Shown: piece by piece, positions 6,592-13,860 of the stretch
Layout of the letters: each line of letters starts with the position of its first letter
Position numbering within the stretch: position 1 is the first letter of the stretch
Assembly (NCBI GenBank): GCA_040217695.1
Contig: JBEHWO010000112.1
Span: 1 to 17,278 of the forward strand
Reading direction: 5' to 3'
Source of the DNA: CALARM01 sp040217695
GTDB lineage: Bacteria > Vulcanimicrobiota > SpSt-956 > JAKJGF01
DNA: 17,278 nt
Position numbers and translations under genes: made by a program
Notes under the pieces: generated by a model
Databases searched by the model: none
What the model was told of the DNA's origin: nothing
What the model saw: only the letters and a program-made list of their open reading frames with translations

Positions 6592-8904
6592 TTGATACTA
6601 TCTGAACAAAACCGCCGGGAACTTTTAGAGAACATTATTGCCATTGAGCAGGTGGATCCGTCAGGAAAGATTTTATATGCAAACAGAGCTTTCTGCACCA
6701 TGCAGGGACAGGCTGCGGAAGAACTTGAAGGGAAATTTATATGGGATACTATGGCAGATTGTCCTGAAAAACACAGGTTCCCTTCTTATCTTGAATATCT
6801 GTTAACAGAACAGCCTGAGAGAGCTTCTTTTTATACAGTAAATCTCAGGAAAGACGGAAGTTCTTATCCTGTACGTATAGACTGGGATTATACGAGAGGG
6901 ACAAAGGGTGAGATCACAGGTTTTATTGCAGTTATAACGGATATTTCGGACCTTAAAAATATGGAGGCAGAACTGAAACATGCCAGGGAGGACTGGGAAA
7001 ATATTTTTCAGGCAATAGGAGAACCTGCTTTAATTATTAACAGGGAACAGAAGATTATTTCCGCCAATAAAGCAGTGACTGAAGCTACAGGACTTCCTCC
7101 TGATAAATTGGTCGGTATGCACTGTTATAATCTTTTTCATTCCCAATCCATGAACAGTCATCCCGCCGGATGTCCCTTTGAAGCATGGAATAAATCTGGA
7201 CATTTTGAAAGATCGGAAATGGAAGTAGAAGCGCTGGGCGGTTATTTCCTTATATCATGTACTCCTGTTCCAGATGAAAACGGTAATGTTGAAAAAATAA
7301 TTCACATAGCAACAGATATAACAGAGAGAAAGGAAATGGAAGAAGCGCTTAAAAACAGTGAAAAACGTTACAGGACTATCTTTGAGAATATTCAGGATAT
7401 TTATTATGAAACATTACCGGACGGAACAATTATTGAAGTCAGTCCTTCAATCGAGATTATATCGGCATATAAAAGGGAAGAATTGATCGGTAAATCTGTT
7501 TATGATATATATGTAAATCCCGGGGACAGAAAAAAACTGCTCTCACGTTTAAAATCAGAGGGAAGGGTCATGGATTACGAAGTGTTACTGAAAGACAGAG
7601 ATAATACTCCCGTACCATGTTCAATTACGACAAAGATTATTACTGATGATGCAGGTAATCCTCTGAAAATATGCGGAAATATAAGGGATGTAAGGAAGCG
7701 CAAAGAGGCAGAAGAAGCGCTGGACAGATCCAGAGAACAGGTTGTCACTATTCTGGAAAGTATAAATGACGGATTTTTTGCTTTAGATGATGAAATGAAT
7801 GTGACTTATTTTAACAGTGCTGCCTGTCGTTTACTTGGCAGAAAGAAAGAAGATGTGCTGGGATATAAAATCTTTGACGCCTTCCCTGAAGCAAAAGGCT
7901 CTGTCTTTGAAGAGAAATATAGTCTTGCAATAAATGAAAAAAAGGCCATTTCTTTTGAAACATTTTTTGATATAAACCCTTACAGAAACTGGTATTCTGT
8001 CCGTATATATCCCTATGAAGGAGGTATATCGGTATATTTTCAGGTTATTACGGAACGAAGAAAATCGCAGAAAAGACTTGAAAAAATGAATGAATGTTTC
8101 CTGAATTTAGGTGCTGATACAGAGGCAAACATTCAGCAGCTTACAGCTCTTCTGGGTGAATTACTCGAAGCAGACTGTACCCTTTATAACAGGCTTGACG
8201 GAGATATGCTCCGTTCTGCCGGTAAGTGGCATAGTCCCGATGATTTTAATACTTCCGGCAGAGCGGAAGGTCATATATGTTATGATGTAATCAAACACAA
8301 TATAGACAGACCTTTGATTGTGAGAGATTTACATAAAACTGCCTATGTTCGGAGTGATCCCAATGTGGGGAAATATGCCCTGAAGACCTATATAGGACAG
8401 CTCGTTAAATCTGCCGGTATTTCCAGAGGGGCCCTCTGTGCTGTTTTTACGACAGATTTTTCTCCTTCTTCCGATGATCTGAAACTGCTGAGTATTTTAA
8501 GTTCTGCCATAGGCAAGGAAGAAGAAAGAAAAATAGCGGAAGATCTATTTATTGAAAGTGAAATAAAATATTTTCATCTTTTTGAACAGCTATGTGATGC
8601 AGCATTTCTCATAGATAGCCATACAGGTTGTGTCGTTCAGGCAAACAATCAGGCCGAGATTCTTCTTGGCATGGAACGTAAGGAAATAACAGGACGTCAT
8701 CATACGTTATTACATCCTCAGGTGGATAAAAAGAAATATGACGAATATTTTAAGAAAAGTCTTGAAGGAAATCATATAAAAGAGCTGGAAGGTGAAGTAA
8801 TAAGAAAAGACGGTGCAATTATTCCCGTAAATATTGTGACATCACGATTAATACTCGGGAGCAGCCAGTTTGTTCTCGGAATTTTCCGGCATATTCACAG
8901 ATAA
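6592..8904 (+). CDS. Multi-PAS/GAF sensor protein without a recognisable output domain
   Basis: Cytoplasmic sensor of 770 residues with no membrane segment. Domains in order: PAS (about 10-125), PAS (134-250), PAS (259-375), PAS (383-500), GAF (503-655), PAS (658-770). The PAS domains are joined by short coiled linkers ending in typical motifs such as ITERKEMEEAL and RDVRKRKEAEEAL. The second PAS has a Cys/His cluster (HCYNLFHS...HPAGCPFE) seen in a PAS subgroup, which could hold a ligand or metal. The protein ends directly after the last PAS, where related proteins continue into histidine kinase, GGDEF or phosphatase modules. No kinase remnant is visible in the 200 bases downstream. The start is TTG with AGGTG (6578-6582) 9 bases upstream; an in-frame TAA at 6583 excludes an earlier start. 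It is either a truncated kinase or a partner for a separate output protein. Confidence 0.9.
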   Translation: MILSEQNRRELLENIIAIEQVDPSGKILYANRAFCTMQGQAAEELEGKFIWDTMADCPEKHRFPSYLEYLLTEQPERASFYTVNLRKDGSSYPVRIDWDYTRGTKGEITGFIAVITDISDLKNMEAELKHAREDWENIFQAIGEPALIINREQKIISANKAVTEATGLPPDKLVGMHCYNLFHSQSMNSHPAGCPFEAWNKSGHFERSEMEVEALGGYFLISCTPVPDENGNVEKIIHIATDITERKEMEEALKNSEKRYRTIFENIQDIYYETLPDGTIIEVSPSIEIISAYKREELIGKSVYDIYVNPGDRKKLLSRLKSEGRVMDYEVLLKDRDNTPVPCSITTKIITDDAGNPLKICGNIRDVRKRKEAEEALDRSREQVVTILESINDGFFALDDEMNVTYFNSAACRLLGRKKEDVLGYKIFDAFPEAKGSVFEEKYSLAINEKKAISFETFFDINPYRNWYSVRIYPYEGGISVYFQVITERRKSQKRLEKMNECFLNLGADTEANIQQLTALLGELLEADCTLYNRLDGDMLRSAGKWHSPDDFNTSGRAEGHICYDVIKHNIDRPLIVRDLHKTAYVRSDPNVGKYALKTYIGQLVKSAGISRGALCAVFTTDFSPSSDDLKLLSILSSAIGKEEERKIAEDLFIESEIKYFHLFEQLCDAAFLIDSHTGCVVQANNQAEILLGMERKEITGRHHTLLHPQVDKKKYDEYFKKSLEGNHIKELEGEVIRKDGAIIPVNIVTSRLILGSSQFVLGIFRHIHR

Positions 8905-8931
8905 ACTGCGATGTTTTTTATATGAAAATTG

Positions 8932-8956
8932 TAACGCGTAATACCATTACGCGTTA
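8932..8956. repeat. 11-bp perfect hairpin built from two inverted family A units
   Basis: TAACGCGTAAT, spacer ACC, then ATTACGCGTTA. It lies 28 bases after the PAS protein stop codon. No T-tract follows, so it is not a canonical terminator, although it could fold in RNA and protect a 3' end. The remaining bases to 9046 hold nothing that I recognise. Confidence 0.8.
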
Positions 8957-9046
8957 TGGGAGAAGAGGCAAATCCAGGAGATTCTATTCACTGGAGTTGC
9001 TAATTATTCTATCACTGTTTTTTCACACGCTCTTTGTAAAAAATTA

Positions 9047-9075
9047 TTGATTTTTTTAACTGTCTGTTTTATGAT
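9047..9075 (+). promoter_or_regulatory. Sigma70-type promoter of the exported protein gene
   Basis: TTGATT, a 17-base spacer, then TATGAT, 36 bases before the ATG at 9111. A purine-rich ribosome site (AAGGAAGGG) follows. It is the best promoter match in the window. Confidence 0.6.
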
Positions 9076-9110
9076 ATTATGGACACAAATTCAGAAAGGA
9101 AGGGATTTAA

Positions 9111-9686
9111 ATGAAAAGATTTTTTGTTGTTCTTATTGTAACTGCCATTATCTTATGTCTTGCTTCCAGAATTTTTGCAGGTGACAGAGGCCTCAAGCCC
9201 GGTATTACACTGGAAGAGTTCAAAGCCTACTGGGAGCAGGCAGGCAAAACACCTGAAGGATCTGTGAAATGCCTTATTATTGCAGCACTGGAGACAGTAA
9301 AAGAAGGTAATAAAGACGGTAAAAAGATGTGGGGTATGGTAATTCATAAAGATTACGTAGACGGTAAAGGTGAAGTTACAGACAGGCGTGCTATAGAACA
9401 GTGTTCCCGGCAGATAAAAGGCACTGATTTTAAAGGAGCCATACTGACTTCCTACCTTGGAGGAACACCGGAAAACGGTTATGTCTGTTCCTATGAAAAG
9501 GATCTGGTTCTGGTTGATACACAGACAATAAAAGACGGAGAAGAAGTAAAAATATTTATACAGAGCGGCGGTAAGGATATGGCTACACCTGTAAGACTCA
9601 GGAAAAATAAAGACGGTTACTGGAAAGTTGTGGAATATTCTTCTGTTTATACAGGTGTAAAGCCGATTGATAATAAAGATTTTTAG
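9111..9686 (+). CDS. Small exported protein of unknown function
   Basis: 191 residues with a cleavable signal peptide (MKRFFVVLIVTAIILCLASRIFA, likely cut before GDRG). The mature part of about 168 residues has a helical segment (LEEFKAYWEQAG, SVKCLIIAALETVKEG) and then alternating beta-type segments ending VRLRKNKDGYWKVVEYSSVYTGVKP. The last motif recalls small secreted DUF domains that end in a lysine-rich strand and a GVKP turn, but I cannot name the family. Two mature cysteines could pair. It has its own promoter and a strong ribosome site, and is followed by a cluster of mobile repeats, so it is probably a single-gene unit. Confidence 0.82.
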   Translation: MKRFFVVLIVTAIILCLASRIFAGDRGLKPGITLEEFKAYWEQAGKTPEGSVKCLIIAALETVKEGNKDGKKMWGMVIHKDYVDGKGEVTDRRAIEQCSRQIKGTDFKGAILTSYLGGTPENGYVCSYEKDLVLVDTQTIKDGEEVKIFIQSGGKDMATPVRLRKNKDGYWKVVEYSSVYTGVKPIDNKDF

Positions 9687-9718
9687 TCAGGACTTACGTA
9701 AAAAATAATGGGAAACCA

Positions 9719-9939
9719 GTCATCGGGAGCGAAGCTAAGTACCGAAACAGGTAAATTAGTAACCAAAATCTTGTATATCGTGACGCGTTACGCGTAACGC
9801 GTGACGGGAGCAAAAAACTCATGTTTACAAATGATACAATTTTTTTCGGATACTCTTTTTCCTGGAGCGGTACTAAGTAATCCCACTGGTATATCTGAAA
9901 CTGTCGGGATTGCTTCGTCGCTTCGCTCCTCCCAATGAC
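9719..9939. repeat. Hairpin dispersed repeat, interrupted by the miniature transposon
   Basis: The left arm GTCATCGGGAGCGAAGC (9719-9735) is complementary to the right arm GCTTCGCTCC...CCAATGAC (9920-9939). Removing the transposon and one CTAAG leaves an 83-base element: arms joined through TAAGTAATCCC and GGGATTGCTTCG around a loop of about 21 bases. The half GTCATTGGGAGGAGCGAAGC resembles a dispersed repeat that I know from many bacterial genomes, whose translation (SEATKQS-like) gives false short proteins. No gene is supported between 9687 and 10002. Confidence 0.75.
9740..9872 (-). mobile_element. 133-bp miniature transposon (MITE-like), copy 2, flanked by CTAAG duplications
   Basis: Same 133 bases as copy 1 on the opposite strand with 6 substitutions and no insertions or deletions. 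The ends TACCGaaaCAGG and (inverted) TACCGctcCAGG match each other at 9 of 12 positions. CTAAG flanks at 9735-9739 and 9873-9877. The insertion point lies in the arm of an older hairpin repeat, which shows the direction of events. The core is a 4-unit family A array (about 9780-9805). Confidence 0.87.
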
Positions 9940-9943
9940 AAAA

Positions 9944-9996
9944 TGCGTGATGTGTAAGATAAATATCGCATCACGCATTACGCTTTACGCATCACG
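9944..9996 (+). repeat. Heptamer array, family A variant, with inverted flank
   Basis: Units gcatcac, gcattac, gctttac, gcatcac (9968-9995) and edge gacttta, ending 6 bases from the ATPase stop codon. TGCGTGATG (9944-9952) and CATCACGCA (9969-9977) form a 9-bp stem. The units are diverged from the ACGCGT core, so this looks like an older array. Confidence 0.75.
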
Positions 9997-10002
9997 ACTT
10001 TA

Positions 10003-10815
10003 TTACCTGTATTCATTCTCAAGCATTTTAACCATCTCTTCCGTCAGTGCTTCACTTTTACGAAGTTCATCAAATTTATCGAGTAAATCTTTCACGGTAA
10101 GTTGTTTTTTGTCTTTTTCTGTCAGTATATCGATAACCTGTCCGCCGTGCATCATTACAGTCATGTTTCCCAGTTCAAGAGCCTGCTGCATGCTGTGTGT
10201 TACCATTAAAACAGTGAGATGATCCCTGTCAATGAATTTTCTCGTAAGCTCTACTACCTGTGCCGCAGATTTAGGATCGAGAGCGGCAGTATGTTCATCT
10301 AAAAGCAGTACTTTCGGCTTTGTAATAACTGCCATTAACAGGGTAAGAGCCTGTCTCTGACCACCTGAAAGAGAGCCTATCAGGTTATTCAGTCTGTCTT
10401 CAAGTTTCATTTCAAGGTGTGTTATATGTTCCCTGTAACAGGCAATCCTGTCTTTATTAAGTCCCATATGTAAAAATTTATTTTTTCCTCTTAACCAGGC
10501 CATATGCAGGTTTTCAGCAACAGTCATATTGGGGGAAGTTCCTTTAAAGGGATCCTGAAAACATCTGGAAATAAATCTGGCTCTTCTGTAATCCGGTTCT
10601 GCCGTTACATCACAGCCTGCAATTTCTATTGTGCCGCTGTCAGGAAGGAAAGAACCTGCAATACCGTTCAGAAGGGTGGACTTCCCCGAACCGTTTGTTC
10701 CTATTACTGTTACAAAATCCCCTTCTTGTATGTTCAGATTGATGTCTTTCAGGGCATAAACCTCGTTTGCGGTTCCTCTATTAAATTTTTTATGCAGATT
10801 TTTAATGTGTATCAT
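10003..10815 (-). CDS. ABC transporter ATP-binding protein (partner of the fused permease)
   Basis: Cytoplasmic ATPase of an importer, 270 residues. Walker A GTNGSGKST (39-47), signature LSGGQ, Walker B VLLLDEHTAALDP, switch histidine in VTHS. The sequence matches the group that works with TrpX/TrpY-type uptake systems, with a characteristic RCFQDPFKGTSPNMTVAENL region after Walker A and a DRLNNLIGSLSGGQRQALTLLMA block. It lies downstream of the permease on the same strand but is separated by 196 bases of repeats, which is unusual within such an operon. A TATAAT (plus 10829-10834) just upstream may give it some independent transcription. GGAA lies about 8 bases before the ATG. Confidence 0.9.
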   Translation of the reverse strand: MIHIKNLHKKFNRGTANEVYALKDINLNIQEGDFVTVIGTNGSGKSTLLNGIAGSFLPDSGTIEIAGCDVTAEPDYRRARFISRCFQDPFKGTSPNMTVAENLHMAWLRGKNKFLHMGLNKDRIACYREHITHLEMKLEDRLNNLIGSLSGGQRQALTLLMAVITKPKVLLLDEHTAALDPKSAAQVVELTRKFIDRDHLTVLMVTHSMQQALELGNMTVMMHGGQVIDILTEKDKKQLTVKDLLDKFDELRKSEALTEEMVKMLENEYR

Positions 10816-10828
10816 TTATGGTTCCTGT

Positions 10829-10834
10829 ATTATA
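10829..10834 (-). promoter_or_regulatory. Possible -10 element for separate transcription of the ATPase gene
   Basis: TATAAT on the minus strand, about 14 bases before the ATG. The -35 position falls at the end of the repeat array and shows no good match, so the support is weak. Confidence 0.2.
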
Positions 10835-10850
10835 GTCAGTTATATTAAAT

Positions 10851-10914
10851 CGTGACGCGTAACGCGTGACGCGTGACAGGTGGTTTCGTAATGCGTGATG
10901 CGTAATGCGTTACA
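10851..10914 (-). repeat. Two family A heptamer arrays
   Basis: Array one (10851-10878): cgtgacg, cgtaacg, cgtgacg, cgtgaca, with the shared edge (minus strand TCACGATTTA) toward the ATPase start and CACCTG at the other edge. Array two (10887-10914): the diverged units cgtaatg, cgtgatg, cgtaatg, cgttaca. They occupy the junction between permease and ATPase genes. Confidence 0.88.
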
Positions 10915-10953
10915 CATATTTTCACCCCTTGCTAACTGTGTTCGCCCCTATTA

Positions 10954-11017
10954 CTCACTTTTCACTTTTCACTTTTCACTTCTCACTTTTCACTTTTCCC
11001 GACTCACTTTTTCACTT
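10954..11017. repeat. Heptamer array, family B (9 units)
   Basis: ctcactt, ttcactt x3, ctcactt, ttcactt, ttcccga, ctcactt, one extra base, ttcactt. The stop TGA of the permease fusion (11012-11014) lies in the last unit. Confidence 0.9.
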
Positions 11018-13846
11018 CAAAACCTTCGCTGCCTTTTTTAAAACCTGTTCAGGTATTTCAATACCGAATTCTTTTGCGAGCTTCAGATTTACATAAATTT
11101 TTTCAGGGACATAATTTTCTACCGGTATATCCTTCGGGTTTTCTCCTTTTATAATCCTTTCCGCCAGTTTTGCCGTTTCCTGTCCTACTTCATAATAATC
11201 TGCCCCTGCTGTGAGAAATGCACCGCCTTCAACATCGGAAAAGGTATTCGTAAAATAGGGTATCTTTTTCTCGTACAGTATCTGTGCTATTGTTTTCATA
11301 CTTAGACTGACTGTATTATCACCTGAAGTAATAAAAAGGTCTATCTTTTTATTTAACAGTGAATTAAGAGCATCTATTACCTCTGATGTACCTGATACAT
11401 TGACTTCAAGGAGTTGAAAATTATATTTTTTTGCCGCCGTTCTTGCTTTTTCCGTACAGACCTGTGAACATGCTTCGGAAGGATTCCATATCATACCGAC
11501 TTTCCTGGCTCCGGGGAATATTTCTCTCATTAATTCAAAGGTTTTTTCCACAGGCTGACATGTGGCAACACCTGTTACATTGCTCTGATGCTCCTCCGGT
11601 GTTTTTGCCACTCCCATACGATAGGGGTCTGTAACTGCACCGAATACATGGGGTATTACTTTATTTACCTGTGCCATGGATTGAAGCGCAGGAGTCGATA
11701 CGGTAATTATATAATCATATTTTTCCTGTAAGATTTCCTGTGCTATTGCCTGGCCTGTAGAAAAATCATTCTGTGCAGTTTTTTCATAGATTTTAATGTT
11801 ATATTCTTCAAGAAGTCCGCTTTTTTTCAGTTTATCCGTAACACCGCGGGCTGTTTCCATCAAAAGCTCGTTGTCATTGAAGCGAAAGAGAGCAAGTTTT
11901 TTTTCTTTCTCTCCATACTGAGGGATGTCTTTCCTGATTACAGTGCCGTCTTCCTTTATTATGATTGTTGCCTGTGATAATAATTGTTCCGGTATCTTTA
12001 TATTCAGTTTTTTTACTGCAGCCATATTTATGCCAAGTTCAATCTTTTTATACATTTCAAAGGGAATCTCCTGCGGTTTTTCTCCTTTTAAAATTCTGTC
12101 AACCAGACGGGCTGCCTGTATGCCGCTTACAGCATAATCGTATCCGTATGCGAAGAGTGCTCCGTCTTTGAGTCTGTCTATATCATTTATGAGAATGGGA
12201 ATTCTTTTTTCATTTCCTGCCTTTACAATTGAGTCAAATGCTGAAAAAACAATATTATCGGGAGGGAGAACAAACATGTCTATATTTTTCCCTGTAAGAG
12301 ATGTAGCAGCCTGATATACTTCTGAAGAACCGTTAATTGTTACTCCTTCGAAGGTAATATCCCTGTCTTTCTTCACTTCTTTTTCCAGATTTCCCGCATT
12401 GAATACTGCATTTACCTGTGACGGATCCCACATGGTTCCTATCTTTACTTTCCCCGGAAACATAGCTTTTACAATAGCAACGGTATTTTCCATAGGTATC
12501 CATCCGTAAACACCCGTAACATTCGGCAGATGGTCATTCTCACTGGAACCTGCTCCCAGTATGAATGGATTTGCCACAGTAGCAAAAACGACAGGTATTG
12601 TTTTTGTTTTATTGATTGCCGCCTGTGTAACACCGCTTGATATGGAAACAATTACATCATATCCGTTCATTATGTATTTATCAAGAATAGTATTGACTGT
12701 AGGCATATCACCCTGGGCATTCTGAAGTTCTATTGTGCAGTTTTTTCCCTCAATATAGCCGATTTTTTTCATTTCTTCAGAAAAGGCATCTCTTGTTACA
12801 TTCAGAAGGCCGTTATCATTTAACTGTACCACTCCGATTTTATAAAATTTTTCTGATTTTCCCGGTAAAAGAGATCTGAAATTTTTATCTGAGATAAAGA
12901 ACATTACTATTAACAGACATATTCCTGCAGGAATATGTATGACTCTGTATTTTATTAAAGAATCAGTCCATTTTATCTTTTTGTCATGTACAGGCATAAC
13001 TTTTGTTACATAGAGTGTTATAAGGACAAAGAGGGATGTGAATAATTTCAGATCTACAGGATTCATACCTCCGTACAGGGCAAAGGCAATCATGAACCTG
13101 TAGACTACAGAACCTGCTATTGCACTTAATATGGCAATATAAACAGAAGAAGTCTTTAACAGTGACTCACCTATAATAACAGAGGCAAGTCCTATCATAA
13201 GTGTTCCTATGCCCATACCAATATCGGCAAATCCCTGGTACTGAGCTACAAGTCCGCCGGAAATGCCGACCAGTCCGTTTGCCAGTGTAAGACCGAGTAT
13301 ATTAATGAGATCCGTATTTACGCTGTTTGCAGAGGCCATTACGGGATTATCTCCTGTCACTCTGATTGTTATACCGAGATCTGTTTTGAAAAAGACAGAC
13401 ATAAGAAGCCAGAAGACTGCCATAACAACCAGCAAAAATATAGAGATCCATATTTCTTTCGCCAGGCCCGGATTGAATGAATTAATCCATGTTATAAAAG
13501 TAGGCATTTCAAGGAGAGGTATATTGGATTTCTGCATTATGCGGAGATTTACCGAATAAAGGCCGATCATTACCAGGATTCCTGCAAGTAGTCCGTTGAT
13601 TTTCATTTTTGTATAAATAAGGCCTGTACACAGTCCTGCTGCTCCCCCTGCCAGAAATCCTGCAAGAATAGCAGGGAAGGGGGAGATACCGGATGTAATC
13701 ATTACGGCTGTTACAGCAGCACCTGTCGTAAAACTGCCGTCTACCGTAATATCGGAAAAATTCAGTATACGGAAGGTAATAAGTGTGCCGATAGCCATGA
13801 AAGCATAAAGTAAACCCAGATTCAATGCACCGAGCCATAGTTCCAT
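11012..13846 (-). CDS. ABC importer permease fused to two tandem substrate-binding domains
   Basis: 944-residue membrane protein. Residues 1-282 are a multi-span permease of the branched/TrpY-like type (LGLLYAFMAIGTLITFRILNFSDITVDGSFTTGAAV at the start, GMGIGTLMIGLASVIIGESLL later). A basic segment (HDKKIKWTDSLIKYR, 287-301) is followed by one extra span (303-319) that would carry the chain outside. Two ABC_sub_bind-type (PF04392-like) domains follow at about 335-632 and 649-944. Each has its own VxTGV (443-446, 757-760), W(D/N)PS (473-476, 787-790) and LKGEKP/IKGENP near the end. Family binding proteins are normally separate lipoproteins for aromatic amino acids or similar ligands. The two domains differ clearly from each other, so they may bind different ligands or with different affinity (inference). 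The start is 14 bases after the STAS stop, as expected in an operon. The stop codon is repeat sequence. Confidence 0.92.
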   Translation of the reverse strand: MELWLGALNLGLLYAFMAIGTLITFRILNFSDITVDGSFTTGAAVTAVMITSGISPFPAILAGFLAGGAAGLCTGLIYTKMKINGLLAGILVMIGLYSVNLRIMQKSNIPLLEMPTFITWINSFNPGLAKEIWISIFLLVVMAVFWLLMSVFFKTDLGITIRVTGDNPVMASANSVNTDLINILGLTLANGLVGISGGLVAQYQGFADIGMGIGTLMIGLASVIIGESLLKTSSVYIAILSAIAGSVVYRFMIAFALYGGMNPVDLKLFTSLFVLITLYVTKVMPVHDKKIKWTDSLIKYRVIHIPAGICLLIVMFFISDKNFRSLLPGKSEKFYKIGVVQLNDNGLLNVTRDAFSEEMKKIGYIEGKNCTIELQNAQGDMPTVNTILDKYIMNGYDVIVSISSGVTQAAINKTKTIPVVFATVANPFILGAGSSENDHLPNVTGVYGWIPMENTVAIVKAMFPGKVKIGTMWDPSQVNAVFNAGNLEKEVKKDRDITFEGVTINGSSEVYQAATSLTGKNIDMFVLPPDNIVFSAFDSIVKAGNEKRIPILINDIDRLKDGALFAYGYDYAVSGIQAARLVDRILKGEKPQEIPFEMYKKIELGINMAAVKKLNIKIPEQLLSQATIIIKEDGTVIRKDIPQYGEKEKKLALFRFNDNELLMETARGVTDKLKKSGLLEEYNIKIYEKTAQNDFSTGQAIAQEILQEKYDYIITVSTPALQSMAQVNKVIPHVFGAVTDPYRMGVAKTPEEHQSNVTGVATCQPVEKTFELMREIFPGARKVGMIWNPSEACSQVCTEKARTAAKKYNFQLLEVNVSGTSEVIDALNSLLNKKIDLFITSGDNTVSLSMKTIAQILYEKKIPYFTNTFSDVEGGAFLTAGADYYEVGQETAKLAERIIKGENPKDIPVENYVPEKIYVNLKLAKEFGIEIPEQVLKKAAKVLK

Positions 13847-13860
13847 AATTTCAGCGACAT

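Noticed and set aside
9694..9978. Minus-strand open frame with IGRSEATKQS
   Set aside because: It translates the hairpin repeat and the transposon. This peptide is a well-known artefact of dispersed repeats.
11012..13846. Frameshift or misassembly joining permease and binding-protein genes
   Set aside because: The frame is open throughout, and the basic segment plus extra membrane span forms a sensible linker.
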